Below, one piece after another: positions 28,017 through 37,728 of a stretch of 64,000 nucleotides of DNA (position 1 is its first letter; each line of letters begins with the position of its first letter). The position numbers and the translations under genes are program-made. A model generated the notes under the pieces. It saw nothing but the letters and a program-made list of their open reading frames with translations. It made no database searches and was not told the DNA's origin. This DNA is from Reinekea marina (GTDB lineage Bacteria > Pseudomonadota > Gammaproteobacteria > Pseudomonadales > Natronospirillaceae). The DNA is taken from NCBI RefSeq assembly GCF_030409715.1, contig NZ_JAUFQI010000001.1:1735001-1799000 (forward strand), read 5' to 3'.

Positions 28017-28409
28017 TTATTCGTTGTCTGCGCACTGATCCGCGTAAGACTCGGCATCCATTAGCTCATTAAGCTCTTCTGGATCGGTTATTTTGATTTT
28101 GAAAAACCAGCCGTTTTCATAAGCGTCTTCGTTTACCTGTTCAGGAGTGTCTTCTAAGCTGCTGTTTACCGCGACAACTGTGCCAGTCACAGGCGTATAA
28201 ATATCTGAAGCAGCTTTTACAGATTCAACAACAGCGATAGGATCGCCAGCTGTCACTTCAGCACCTTCCTCAGGCAACTCAACAAACACTACATCGCCTA
28301 GTTTCTCTTGAGCGAAATCTGAAATGCCTAACGTAAATACATCATCGCCATCTTCACGAAGCCATTCGTGGGAAGCGGCATATTTTAAATCTGCAGGGAT
28401 ATTGCTCAT
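28017..28409 (-). CDS. gcvH: Glycine cleavage system H protein
   Basis: Lipoyl carrier of the glycine cleavage system, 130 residues. The lipoylated lysine is residue 65 in [14 protein letters not shown]. It shuttles the aminomethyl group from GcvP to GcvT. It lies 29 bases downstream of gcvT in the gcvT-gcvH-gcvP order typical of gammaproteobacteria. Confidence 0.96.
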   Translation of the reverse strand: MSNIPADLKYAASHEWLREDGDDVFTLGISDFAQEKLGDVVFVELPEEGAEVTAGDPIAVVESVKAASDIYTPVTGTVVAVNSSLEDTPEQVNEDAYENGWFFKIKITDPEELNELMDAESYADQCADNE

Positions 28410-28438
28410 GTTGTATTCCTTCTTAAATATGACAAATA

Positions 28439-29530
28439 TTAATCAAATTGTTTTTTACCGTTGCGAACAAATGGCAAGGCGACAATACGTACTGGAACCA
28501 TTTTACCGCGCATTTCCACAAAACAGGAATCTTTTAAGTCTTTAGGAATACGCGCCATCGCGATAGATTGAGATAAAGACGGAGAGAATGTGCCGCTGGT
28601 GATTTCTCCCACGGCAGGGCCGTCTTCTGTTGCATGAATAGCTTGATGTGAGCGCATAACACCGCGCCCCTCTAAAACTAACCCAGCCAGTTTCCCGTAT
28701 TGACCCTTTTCTTTAATGATCTCAAGTGCTTTGCGGCCATTAAACGAGCGATCGTTCGGTTCCCAAGCAATGGTCCAACCCATAGCCGATTCTAAAGGAT
28801 GCTTTGTCTCATCCATGTCGTTGCCATATAAGTTCATGCCAGCTTCTAAGCGCAAAGTATCACGAGCGCCTAAACCGGTGGGCTTAACACCTGCTTTCAG
28901 TAAATCTTGCCAAAACGAGACAATATGTTCATGTGGCACCATAATTTCTAAACCGTCTTCACCGGTGTAGCCTGTGCGTGCAAAGAACCAATTGTTATGA
29001 GGTAAACCTTGGAATGGCGTGAGCGATTCGACAGTAGAAGCGGCGTCGGCTGGTAACACGCTTAACGTTTTTTCAATCGCTTTGGGGCCTTGAACTGCGA
29101 TCATCGATAAATCATCACGCTCGGTCAGTGCCGCTTCAAAATTAACGATTTCTTTGTTCATCCAGGCGAGGTCTTTCTCACGAGTGGCACAGTTGACTAC
29201 TGTACGAAAGCCGTCTTTAATGCTGTAAACGATAAGATCATCAATGACACCGCCTTCTTCGTTTAGCATTCCGGTATATAAAGCTTTGCCTTCGGATTTG
29301 AGCTTCGCGACATCATTTGCGAGCAGCTTCTGTAAAAACGCCTTAGCCTCGTCACCGGTAACATCAACAATGGTCATGTGAGAAACATCGAAGATTCCAG
29401 CGTCTTCGCGTACCGCTTCATGCTCTTTAATTTGTGAGCCATAGTTGATGGGCATGTCCCAGCCACCAAAATCGACCATTTTTGCACCAGCATCAAGGTG
29501 CGCCTGATAAAGAGACGTTTTCATTGCCAT
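28439..29530 (-). CDS. gcvT: Aminomethyltransferase (glycine cleavage T protein)
   Basis: Transfers the methylene group from aminomethyl-lipoyl GcvH to tetrahydrofolate, releasing ammonia. A protein of 363 residues with the N-terminal [31 protein letters not shown] and the conserved [14 protein letters not shown]. It is the first gene of gcvT-gcvH-gcvP-gcvR. The 120-base leader upstream does not contain a recognisable glycine riboswitch. Confidence 0.96.
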   Translation of the reverse strand: MAMKTSLYQAHLDAGAKMVDFGGWDMPINYGSQIKEHEAVREDAGIFDVSHMTIVDVTGDEAKAFLQKLLANDVAKLKSEGKALYTGMLNEEGGVIDDLIVYSIKDGFRTVVNCATREKDLAWMNKEIVNFEAALTERDDLSMIAVQGPKAIEKTLSVLPADAASTVESLTPFQGLPHNNWFFARTGYTGEDGLEIMVPHEHIVSFWQDLLKAGVKPTGLGARDTLRLEAGMNLYGNDMDETKHPLESAMGWTIAWEPNDRSFNGRKALEIIKEKGQYGKLAGLVLEGRGVMRSHQAIHATEDGPAVGEITSGTFSPSLSQSIAMARIPKDLKDSCFVEMRGKMVPVRIVALPFVRNGKKQFD

Positions 29531-29650
29531 GGTTGAGCCTTTGTTAGGAGTTATTTTTTGCGGGAAGGCTACCGTAAATTACCCTGCTTGTCATTCGCAA
29601 AGCAATATCCTGTTCAGGCGGACAGGTGTCTAGAAGTTATTACACACTTT

Positions 29651-29866
29651 TCAAAGGGTGCGGTTACGGGTTTCAGCCGCGGGGTCGATGAAAATTCGCT
29701 CAGCCCGCATCATGCGAATCAGCAATAAAGATGAATGTATTGCCGCGTCTTGAGCAGATTGGGTGAGTTCATCGAGCGCTTGGTTTTGCGTATTTAAATC
29801 GCTAAATGCAAACTCGATCAATTCTTCGGTGCTGAGCAGGTTTTTACCTAAAATGATGGTGGCCAT
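29651..29866 (-). CDS. Hypothetical 71-residue protein
   Basis: Not recognised. A small protein that is mostly predicted helix, with a central segment rich in Leu, Ile and Met (SSLLLIRMMRAERIF) and a polar C-terminus. There is no signal peptide and no cysteine. The ATG has GAGA eight bases upstream, and it sits between the sensor kinase gene and gcvT on the same strand, so it is probably real, but its role is unknown. Confidence 0.5.
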   Translation of the reverse strand: MATIILGKNLLSTEELIEFAFSDLNTQNQALDELTQSAQDAAIHSSLLLIRMMRAERIFIDPAAETRNRTL

Positions 29867-29943
29867 GATAAATATCTCATTGATTGACTCGGTACTTCGA
29901 AGTTATCGGCCAAGGTTAGGTTTGGTTTAATAAAAACCTGTGA

Positions 29944-31611
29944 TCAAGCACCCAATTCCGTATTTTTTTCAGGTCGTTCATGGCAAATGGGTAGGCGAAT
30001 CTCAAAAACACTGCCTAACCCAAATTCTGACTCAACGCTTAACTGTCCAGAATGGTGAGTACTGATGATGAAATAACACACCGATAAGCCTAAACCGGTA
30101 CCCACGCCCACTTCTTTGGTGGTAAAGAAGGGTTCAAATACCTTTTTCCGGGTATTGGGCGTCATGCCGATGCCATTATCGCTAATGCTTATCAAGCAGT
30201 AGTCGTTCTCGATGCTTTGATGAATATTAATAACCCCTTCATCAATATCATTTAAGGTTTGTTTGCGCTCGGCAATGGCGTGAGAGGCATTTTTGATGAG
30301 ATTTAAAATAACTTGTTCAAGTTCAGTGAAAACACCCGAAACCCAAACTTCAGGCGCTAAGAAATCTTGATCTATGTTCATTTCAAAATTGCCTTTAATG
30401 CTATATAGCTTGTCATCGGTAAGGGCGATGTTTATAGCATTCTCGAGAATGTCGATGATCATACAAGGAGACAGGCTAACATCATTGCTACGGCTAAACT
30501 GAAGCATATTAGTGACAAGTTTAGACGCACGTACACCCGACTCCGTAATGTTATTTAAAAAAGCGGTGACTTTTCGCTTTTTCAGATACTCATGCATTCG
30601 ATTTAAGTCGAGATCATTTTCTTTGGCTTGTTTTTGATTGGCCTCCAAATTTGGGTCAATGCGTCGGGCAATATTTTGAGCGTTTTGTACGATCGCCGAA
30701 AGCGGATTGTTAATTTCATGAGCCATACCCGATGCCATTCCACCTAAAGACATCACCTTGTCGCTGTGGATCATGATTTCTTCCATGCGGAACTTCTCCG
30801 TCACGTCATCAATGCGTATTACCGCATCGTTGCTGTTTGATTGCTGAAGTGGGTAAACGACAATGTCGAGCAAATAAGTTTTATGGTTTTTCACATACTC
30901 CACATTGCGCAGCGTTTTGGTCCGTTTAGTGACAATAGATTCTTGCAACCAATCGATGTGGCTTTCCATATAGGGAAAGGCTGCGACTAAATGTTCGCCC
31001 TTTGCATCACTGCTAGAAGTTGCCGTTAAGTGAGTAGCCTCAACGTTCCATTGGGTCACGATCAACGATTGGTCGATGGCGATTATGGCTGAGGGCATGG
31101 AATTAATGATGCTGTTTAAAAATTGTTGAAACTCAGTTAGTTTGGTTTCGATACGTTTTCTAACTTGCACTTCGAGTTCCAGTTTTCGATTGCTGGATCT
31201 CATTTCTGCAGCGTAGGCATTGGCTTGCTGGTGGGCTAAAGCCGAACGGTCTCGTTCAGCAATAATTATTTCTTTTCGGCTTTGTATGCCATCGATTAAA
31301 TCATTCAGTGCATTAACTAAATCACCCAGTTCGTCATCTTGTGTGCGTTTCGCTCGTACCGGTGAGCCAGTGGTTTGCGTGAGCTCTTTTGTCACGGCAA
31401 TGAGGTGTCGAATGGGTTTTAAAACCAACCAACGAAAATAATAATGCAACCCAAATATCACACAAATAATCATGACCCATTGCAAGGTCACCTGAGCGGT
31501 AGGTGACATCCATTGGTTGGTGTGAATGAGCGCTGTTATCGTCGAAACCAATAGAATCACTATGACATAGCTAATCATTAACTTGTGGCTTAGCGAGCGA
31601 ATAGGGCGCAT
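29944..31611 (-). CDS. Membrane sensor histidine kinase (HAMP-PAS-HisKA-HATPase)
   Basis: A 555-residue sensor kinase. Two transmembrane helices (about residues 12-30 and 43-60) with almost no periplasmic loop are followed by a HAMP-like linker, a coiled coil, a PAS domain (about 165-270), the phospho-acceptor helix with His298 in GMAHEINNPLSAI, and an ATPase domain with the N box NLIKNASHAI and glycine loops DNGIGM and GVGTGLGLSV. The short periplasmic loop suggests sensing in the membrane or through PAS. It starts one base after the panE-like gene, downstream of a response-regulator gene in the same apparent operon. Confidence 0.88.
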   Translation of the reverse strand: MRPIRSLSHKLMISYVIVILLVSTITALIHTNQWMSPTAQVTLQWVMIICVIFGLHYYFRWLVLKPIRHLIAVTKELTQTTGSPVRAKRTQDDELGDLVNALNDLIDGIQSRKEIIIAERDRSALAHQQANAYAAEMRSSNRKLELEVQVRKRIETKLTEFQQFLNSIINSMPSAIIAIDQSLIVTQWNVEATHLTATSSSDAKGEHLVAAFPYMESHIDWLQESIVTKRTKTLRNVEYVKNHKTYLLDIVVYPLQQSNSNDAVIRIDDVTEKFRMEEIMIHSDKVMSLGGMASGMAHEINNPLSAIVQNAQNIARRIDPNLEANQKQAKENDLDLNRMHEYLKKRKVTAFLNNITESGVRASKLVTNMLQFSRSNDVSLSPCMIIDILENAINIALTDDKLYSIKGNFEMNIDQDFLAPEVWVSGVFTELEQVILNLIKNASHAIAERKQTLNDIDEGVINIHQSIENDYCLISISDNGIGMTPNTRKKVFEPFFTTKEVGVGTGLGLSVCYFIISTHHSGQLSVESEFGLGSVFEIRLPICHERPEKNTELGA

Positions 31612-31612
31612 G

Positions 31613-32512
31613 TTAGTCCTCCGAGCACTGCATTTGCAGTGCGTCTATTTTTTGGTACCAATACTCTATTGTTGGTATTTCTATAGCGTGCTTCTGGGCT
31701 CGGTTAAGTAAAAAGCCTAGTATAAATTCAAGTTCGGTGGTCCGTTTGTAGTGGAAATCACGGTTCATTGAAGAATAGTTTTGAGCCGTCAGCTCTATGA
31801 CTTCATTCACAGTGTTTATCAAAGGAGTCGGTAAGCTTTGCCTCTCTTTTAGAGCGACTTGCTCAATTTCCTTACACATTTTGTTGATAGTAGATTGGTA
31901 TTGACTTTTTAATAATTCGCCATTTTTAATTTGGTAAAAGGCGGTTAACGGATTGACGATGGCATTTATCGCGAGCTTTTTCCAAAGCGCAGATTCGATA
32001 TTGGCTACTTTGTAAAACGAAAGGTTACCGGGCCAAGAGGTAATGGTTTCTAGCCAAGCTGCTGATTGAGGCGCAACCTGATGTGGATACCCTAAAAACG
32101 TTTGACCAAAAGCTGTCTGCTGGAACAAACCATTCGACGCTTTAAACGCTGCGTTGGTTGTCATGCCGTAAATGATTCGGCCCGGAAATTTCTTGTTCAA
32201 GGCTTGCTGAGGACCTAAACCGTTATGTAGCAAAATAGCCTGCGCATTGTTGTGTAAGGTTAAAAGTTTGGAGGCAGTTTGCTCGCTATGGTTAGCTTTA
32301 CTGCACACCCAGATCAGGTCAATGGGTTGTTGGGGGTTGTCTAACAGTTGCCAATTTAGCGGAACGGACTCTTTTGATAAGACTTCATTGGCCAAAGACA
32401 TCGCAGGTTTATGAGGGTGGACCCAAACCGTCGAGTGGGCTTGAATATGCGCGCACAATAGGCTGCCAATGGCGCCAGGCCCAACAATTAAACTGTGAAT
32501 GGTTTGTTTCAT
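31613..32512 (-). CDS. Ketopantoate reductase family protein (PanE/ApbA)
   Basis: A 299-residue Rossmann protein with the N-terminal NADPH motif IVGPGAIGSLL and the C-terminal ApbA helical domain (WKKLAINAIVNPLTA, where the lysine corresponds to the catalytic one). Family members reduce 2-dehydropantoate to pantoate for coenzyme A synthesis. Its position between a response regulator and a histidine kinase is unusual and could mean a diverged substrate. The downstream kinase gene begins one base after its stop. Confidence 0.82.
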   Translation of the reverse strand: MKQTIHSLIVGPGAIGSLLCAHIQAHSTVWVHPHKPAMSLANEVLSKESVPLNWQLLDNPQQPIDLIWVCSKANHSEQTASKLLTLHNNAQAILLHNGLGPQQALNKKFPGRIIYGMTTNAAFKASNGLFQQTAFGQTFLGYPHQVAPQSAAWLETITSWPGNLSFYKVANIESALWKKLAINAIVNPLTAFYQIKNGELLKSQYQSTINKMCKEIEQVALKERQSLPTPLINTVNEVIELTAQNYSSMNRDFHYKRTTELEFILGFLLNRAQKHAIEIPTIEYWYQKIDALQMQCSED

Positions 32513-32571
32513 AACGATGCAATGACAAATAATATCAGAGCATCGTACCGAAATTTACGCTCGTGCAATAG

Positions 32572-33546
32572 TTAGGCGTACGATATTTCGTCATCTTCCC
32601 AGAAAAATACCGAATGGCCTTCAACGAGATTGTTCAATCTATCGAGAGCTTGCGCTAAAAAGCTGCTGGCATCGGCCGGTGTCGCTGTAGATGAATCAAC
32701 AATATCGTATTGTAGGGTGCCTTTTAGGTGATGAAAATCGCCACCAACCGGATAAGCCTTCACAAAAAGGCTGTCCTGTACTCTACGAACGAGTGCTTGG
32801 GTAATAAACGAAGGCTCATGACCATATAGCGCAATTGCAAAGGTAGATTCATTAATACGGGCGACATCATCTAGGGGTCTAGCCACATCTTGTAGGCGTT
32901 TACCAATCAGTTTTAGTAGATGGTTTGAATCTTTACGGTCTTTAAGCTTTCGAATCGACTCAAAGTTATCGATACGGCATAAAAGTAACCCTAAATGCCC
33001 GGAACGACCTTTGTGCTGCTTTAAATAGCGAGAAAGCTGATGTTCTAGGAACTTTAAGTTTCCGACGCCGGTTGTTGGGTCTGTTCTATTGAGTATCGAT
33101 AACTTTTTATATTGTTCTTTAATTTTACGCTCGCGTTGCAGCAGGCTGTTTTGCACCTGCGAAATACGTTGAGCGGCATAAATTCTAGGTAAAAGCTGAT
33201 TTTTAAGTGATGTTTTACCAATAAAATCATCGACGCCGCTGGCAAACGCTTCTTTTAAATCAGTCGTTTCTTCTTTGGCTGTCAGTAACATAATGTAGGT
33301 GAATTCGTTTTTACGGCGATTAAGCTCGCGTACTAGCTGGGTAAGGGCAAGCCCATCCATGCCAGGCATAAGCCAGTCGGCCAATAAAATATCGGCATTA
33401 CGTTCTTTTAACATAGAAATGGCATCGATTGCGTTATCGGCAATACGAATGTCGGTGAAACCGGTTGCGTCGAGATACTTCTTAACTACTGCGCTGCTAA
33501 ATTTAGTATCATCAACGATCATGATTGACGCTGTTAATGCTTGCAT
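32572..33546 (-). CDS. Response regulator with REC and degenerate GGDEF domain
   Basis: 324 residues. The N-terminal receiver domain has Asp12/Asp13, phospho-acceptor Asp57 in LLADWLMPGMDG, and the conserved LLTAKEE. The C-terminal domain (about residues 160-310) aligns to GGDEF diguanylate cyclases, starting at RTDPTTGVGN, but the signature loop reads INESTFAIAL rather than GGDEF. Diguanylate cyclase activity is therefore unlikely; GTP or c-di-GMP binding or a purely structural output is possible. It is the first gene of an apparent three-gene unit with the panE-like gene and the sensor kinase, its likely partner. Confidence 0.82.
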   Translation of the reverse strand: MQALTASIMIVDDTKFSSAVVKKYLDATGFTDIRIADNAIDAISMLKERNADILLADWLMPGMDGLALTQLVRELNRRKNEFTYIMLLTAKEETTDLKEAFASGVDDFIGKTSLKNQLLPRIYAAQRISQVQNSLLQRERKIKEQYKKLSILNRTDPTTGVGNLKFLEHQLSRYLKQHKGRSGHLGLLLCRIDNFESIRKLKDRKDSNHLLKLIGKRLQDVARPLDDVARINESTFAIALYGHEPSFITQALVRRVQDSLFVKAYPVGGDFHHLKGTLQYDIVDSSTATPADASSFLAQALDRLNNLVEGHSVFFWEDDEISYA

Positions 33547-33743
33547 ATCCTTTGCCCGCTATAAGAGTAGAATCGTTGAATGAGTATAAATTGATCGAGC
33601 GAATGTCACAATCTTATGGTCGCATTTAATAGGCTAGTGAGTCTATTTGAGAAATTACCTACACGATTTGATCAAAAAACAATCAATTATCGCCGCTTCG
33701 GGAAGTTTTTTTCATAATTTATAAAAAATTTTAACCGCAGGCG

Positions 33744-33771
33744 TTGAAATGATAACCCATACCCCCATTTA
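33744..33771 (+). promoter_or_regulatory. Sigma-32 (heat-shock) promoter of groESL
   Basis: TTGAAA (33744-33749) and CCCCATTTA (33763-33771) with a 13-base spacer, very close to the RpoH consensus. It lies about 85 bases upstream of groES. No CIRCE (HrcA) inverted repeat was seen in the leader. The rest of the 310-base gap from 33547 is AT-rich with nothing else recognised. Confidence 0.85.
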
Positions 33772-33856
33772 TCGTTTGCATCTGATGTAACACTCATATT
33801 TAGAGTATTACTTTTAACAATAACACTCCCAACATTGTAATTTAGGAGATCTATAG

Positions 33857-34144
33857 ATGAATATTCGTCCTTTGCATGATCGCGTCGTGGTACGTCGCAA
33901 GGAAGAAGAGCAACAAACTGCGGGCGGTATCCTTTTGCCAGGTTCTGCTAAAGAAAAGCCTTCTCAAGGCGAAGTATTGGCAGTAGGTAATGGTCGAGTT
34001 CTAGATAATGGCGACGTTCGCGCGTTAGACGTTAAAGTCGGCGATACAGTAGTTTTTGGCCAATATTCTGGCAATGCTGTAAAGGTTGATGGCGAAGAGC
34101 TATTGATCATGAACGAAAACGATATTTTCGGTGTTATCGAATAA
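33857..34144 (+). CDS. groES: Co-chaperonin GroES
   Basis: The 10-kDa lid of the GroEL folding chamber, 95 residues, with the family start [14 protein letters not shown] and the mobile-loop segment [15 protein letters not shown]. It is first in the groES-groEL operon, driven by the sigma-32 promoter upstream. GGAG ribosome-binding site. Confidence 0.97.
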   Translation: MNIRPLHDRVVVRRKEEEQQTAGGILLPGSAKEKPSQGEVLAVGNGRVLDNGDVRALDVKVGDTVVFGQYSGNAVKVDGEELLIMNENDIFGVIE

Positions 34145-34179
34145 GTCATTCATTCATCCAATTGATTTTTTAAAGGTAA

Positions 34180-35829
<1,650 letters not shown>

Positions 35830-35866
35830 GCGAAAAGTCGCTGACATTGTCTTCCTAGACAGACAT

Positions 35867-35898
35867 AACCCGCAAACGTAAAGTTTGCGGGTTTTTTT
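35867..35898 (+). terminator. Intrinsic terminator after groEL
   Basis: Eleven-pair stem AACCCGCAAAC / GTTTGCGGGTT with loop GTAAA and a seven-T tail. Confidence 0.92.
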
Positions 35899-35978
35899 AT
35901 GCCATATTTTTAAGCGAACACCATTCCAATATAAAATCAAGTTTGTACTTTTAAGCTCAAATGCCCACGTATGCGGCA

Positions 35979-35997
35979 TGTAAAACGTTTGTTTACA
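35979..35997. promoter_or_regulatory. Inverted repeat upstream of gspN
   Basis: Arms TGTAAA and TTTACA seven bases apart (centre ACGTTTG), 62 bases upstream of gspN. It may be an operator, but no regulator is assigned. Confidence 0.3.
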
Positions 35998-36058
35998 GAA
36001 AAGCGGTCGGTTAGACTGATGCTAATAACAATTAATATTAGGCGCTTACCGTCGGTTC

Positions 36059-36796
36059 ATGAAATACCTTAATTTTAAATATATTCTACTTTTCGTTGTT
36101 GCTTATATTATTGCGCTGGCGGCTTTGTTTCCTGTCCGATGGGTCATCCCTTCTATTTCGCCTATGTTGGCTTCTGTTGGTTTAACGGTCAATCAGGTCG
36201 ATGGCAGTATTTGGCAAGGAAAGGCGTTTGTTAAGCATAAGCAGTTAGGTGACATCAACGTGCAATGGCAAGCAAAGCCGTTGCATTTGTTCCGTTTGGC
36301 TTTGCCTATGCAGATTGAAACTACTGGGCGATATTTTGATGTGAAAGCGCTAGTTGCCCCTTCGGTGTTTGGTATAAGAGCCAGTGATGTTACCGGTTAT
36401 GTTGATGAGCAAGCGGTGCAGCCATTTTTACAGCCTCATCGGGTAACGTTGCAAGGTCGTTTACAACTAGATGGCATCGCTGCCGAAAGTTCATGGAAAT
36501 ATGAGCTCGGAGAAGCTTCGGGCCAACTGACCTATTCGGGTGGGCCTATTCGTATTCCGGTTGGACGATCGATAGAAACCTACGAAGTACCGACCATGCT
36601 TGGCGAACTTAGCAGTAATGAAAAGCAATGGCAGTTGCAAATAAACAGTACCGATCAACAAACTTTTATTGAAGTAAATTTAGAGCGATCTGGCCTAGCC
36701 ACATTATCGGTTAAGCGTACCTTGGCTGAAGTGATGGATATTCCTCTGCCTGCCGGTGGGCGATCGCTCTTTGATGTCTCTCAGCAGGTGTTTTAA
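36059..36796 (+). CDS. gspN: Type II secretion system protein N
   Basis: Inner-membrane accessory component of the type II secretion system, 245 residues. One N-terminal membrane helix (about residues 8-28) is followed by a periplasmic domain with the family pattern VDGSIWQGKA and WQAKPLHLFR. Its stop overlaps the gspC start (TAATG). Placing gspN ahead of gspC and gspD differs from the classical order, where N comes last. Confidence 0.85.
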   Translation: MKYLNFKYILLFVVAYIIALAALFPVRWVIPSISPMLASVGLTVNQVDGSIWQGKAFVKHKQLGDINVQWQAKPLHLFRLALPMQIETTGRYFDVKALVAPSVFGIRASDVTGYVDEQAVQPFLQPHRVTLQGRLQLDGIAAESSWKYELGEASGQLTYSGGPIRIPVGRSIETYEVPTMLGELSSNEKQWQLQINSTDQQTFIEVNLERSGLATLSVKRTLAEVMDIPLPAGGRSLFDVSQQVF

Positions 36797-37713
36797 TGGA
36801 TATCCTCAATCAAGCGCTCTCAATTTGGCTAAAGTTACAGCGATATGTCATTGCGCTTTTAGTTGTACTGAGTGCTGTATGGTCTGCCCAAATCACGTGG
36901 CTTTTACTAGAGCCAAATATTCAAATATCCGCCCCTAGAGTGCTGCCCGCAGTGAACGCTAATGATAATTCAAGTGGTGTTAATTGGGCGGAAATAGGGG
37001 ATCAAGCCGCCAGTAGAGAGTTTTTCGGCGAAGTTGTTATCGAAGAGACCACAGAGGTAGAAGAACTAGACGCACCTGAAACGAGTTTAGACCTAACTTT
37101 GCACGCCGTGATGGCTCAAGGCGATGGTAAAGGGTTTGCGATTATAGGCCAGCGCAATGGTTCTGGCGAAGTGTTCAGCGTCGAAGAAGATATTTTTGGG
37201 CAGGCGAAACTGACTAAGGTTTTTGCCGATAGAGTAATTCTAGATCGAAACGGGCGCTTAGAAACCCTTCGCTACGAGCAAATAGCTTCCGAGGGCTTAC
37301 TGCAACCTGTTTCGTCTATTGCGAAAAGCAGCGGAACGGCCGATAGTTTTCAAGAAGCTTTACAGCAAGCGAATCAAGCGGTAGCAACAGGTGGCGATTT
37401 GCAAAGCCAAGTTCAAGGAATGGTGGCTTATGTGGCTCAGCGTGCAAATACCGACCCAGAAGCGTTCATTAATGAAATGGGTTTACAGCCAACCGAAGGT
37501 GGATACCAAGTCACTCGGCAAGCCAGACAGTTGCAAATGGTTGGCTTGCGCCCAGGCGATATTGTAACCGCGGTGAACGATTCACCTGTTGGCAACATCC
37601 AAAACGATCAAGTGCTTCTGAATCAATTTTTACAGACTGGCGGTGAATTGAAAATTCAAATTCGTCGTGGTTCTCGTTCTTTTACCATTTACCAGTCGAT
37701 ACCGACTTTTTAA
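36796..37713 (+). CDS. gspC: Type II secretion system protein C
   Basis: Inner-membrane clamp protein that links the cytoplasmic platform to the GspD secretin. 305 residues: a membrane helix near residues 15-37, a homology-region domain (about 90-170) that contacts GspD, a linker, and a C-terminal PDZ domain ending QMVGLRPGDIVTAVNDSPVG and beyond. The start overlaps gspN by one base and gspD follows 15 bases later. Confidence 0.9.
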   Translation: MDILNQALSIWLKLQRYVIALLVVLSAVWSAQITWLLLEPNIQISAPRVLPAVNANDNSSGVNWAEIGDQAASREFFGEVVIEETTEVEELDAPETSLDLTLHAVMAQGDGKGFAIIGQRNGSGEVFSVEEDIFGQAKLTKVFADRVILDRNGRLETLRYEQIASEGLLQPVSSIAKSSGTADSFQEALQQANQAVATGGDLQSQVQGMVAYVAQRANTDPEAFINEMGLQPTEGGYQVTRQARQLQMVGLRPGDIVTAVNDSPVGNIQNDQVLLNQFLQTGGELKIQIRRGSRSFTIYQSIPTF

Positions 37714-37728
37714 TTAAGGAAACAACGG

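Noticed and set aside
29531..29650. Glycine riboswitch upstream of gcvT
   Set aside because: gcv operons often carry one, but this 120-base leader lacks the conserved glycine-aptamer core sequences; only a weak hairpin is present.
33547..33743. CIRCE element for HrcA upstream of groES
   Set aside because: No long inverted repeat of the CIRCE type was found; the sigma-32 promoter explains heat-shock control.
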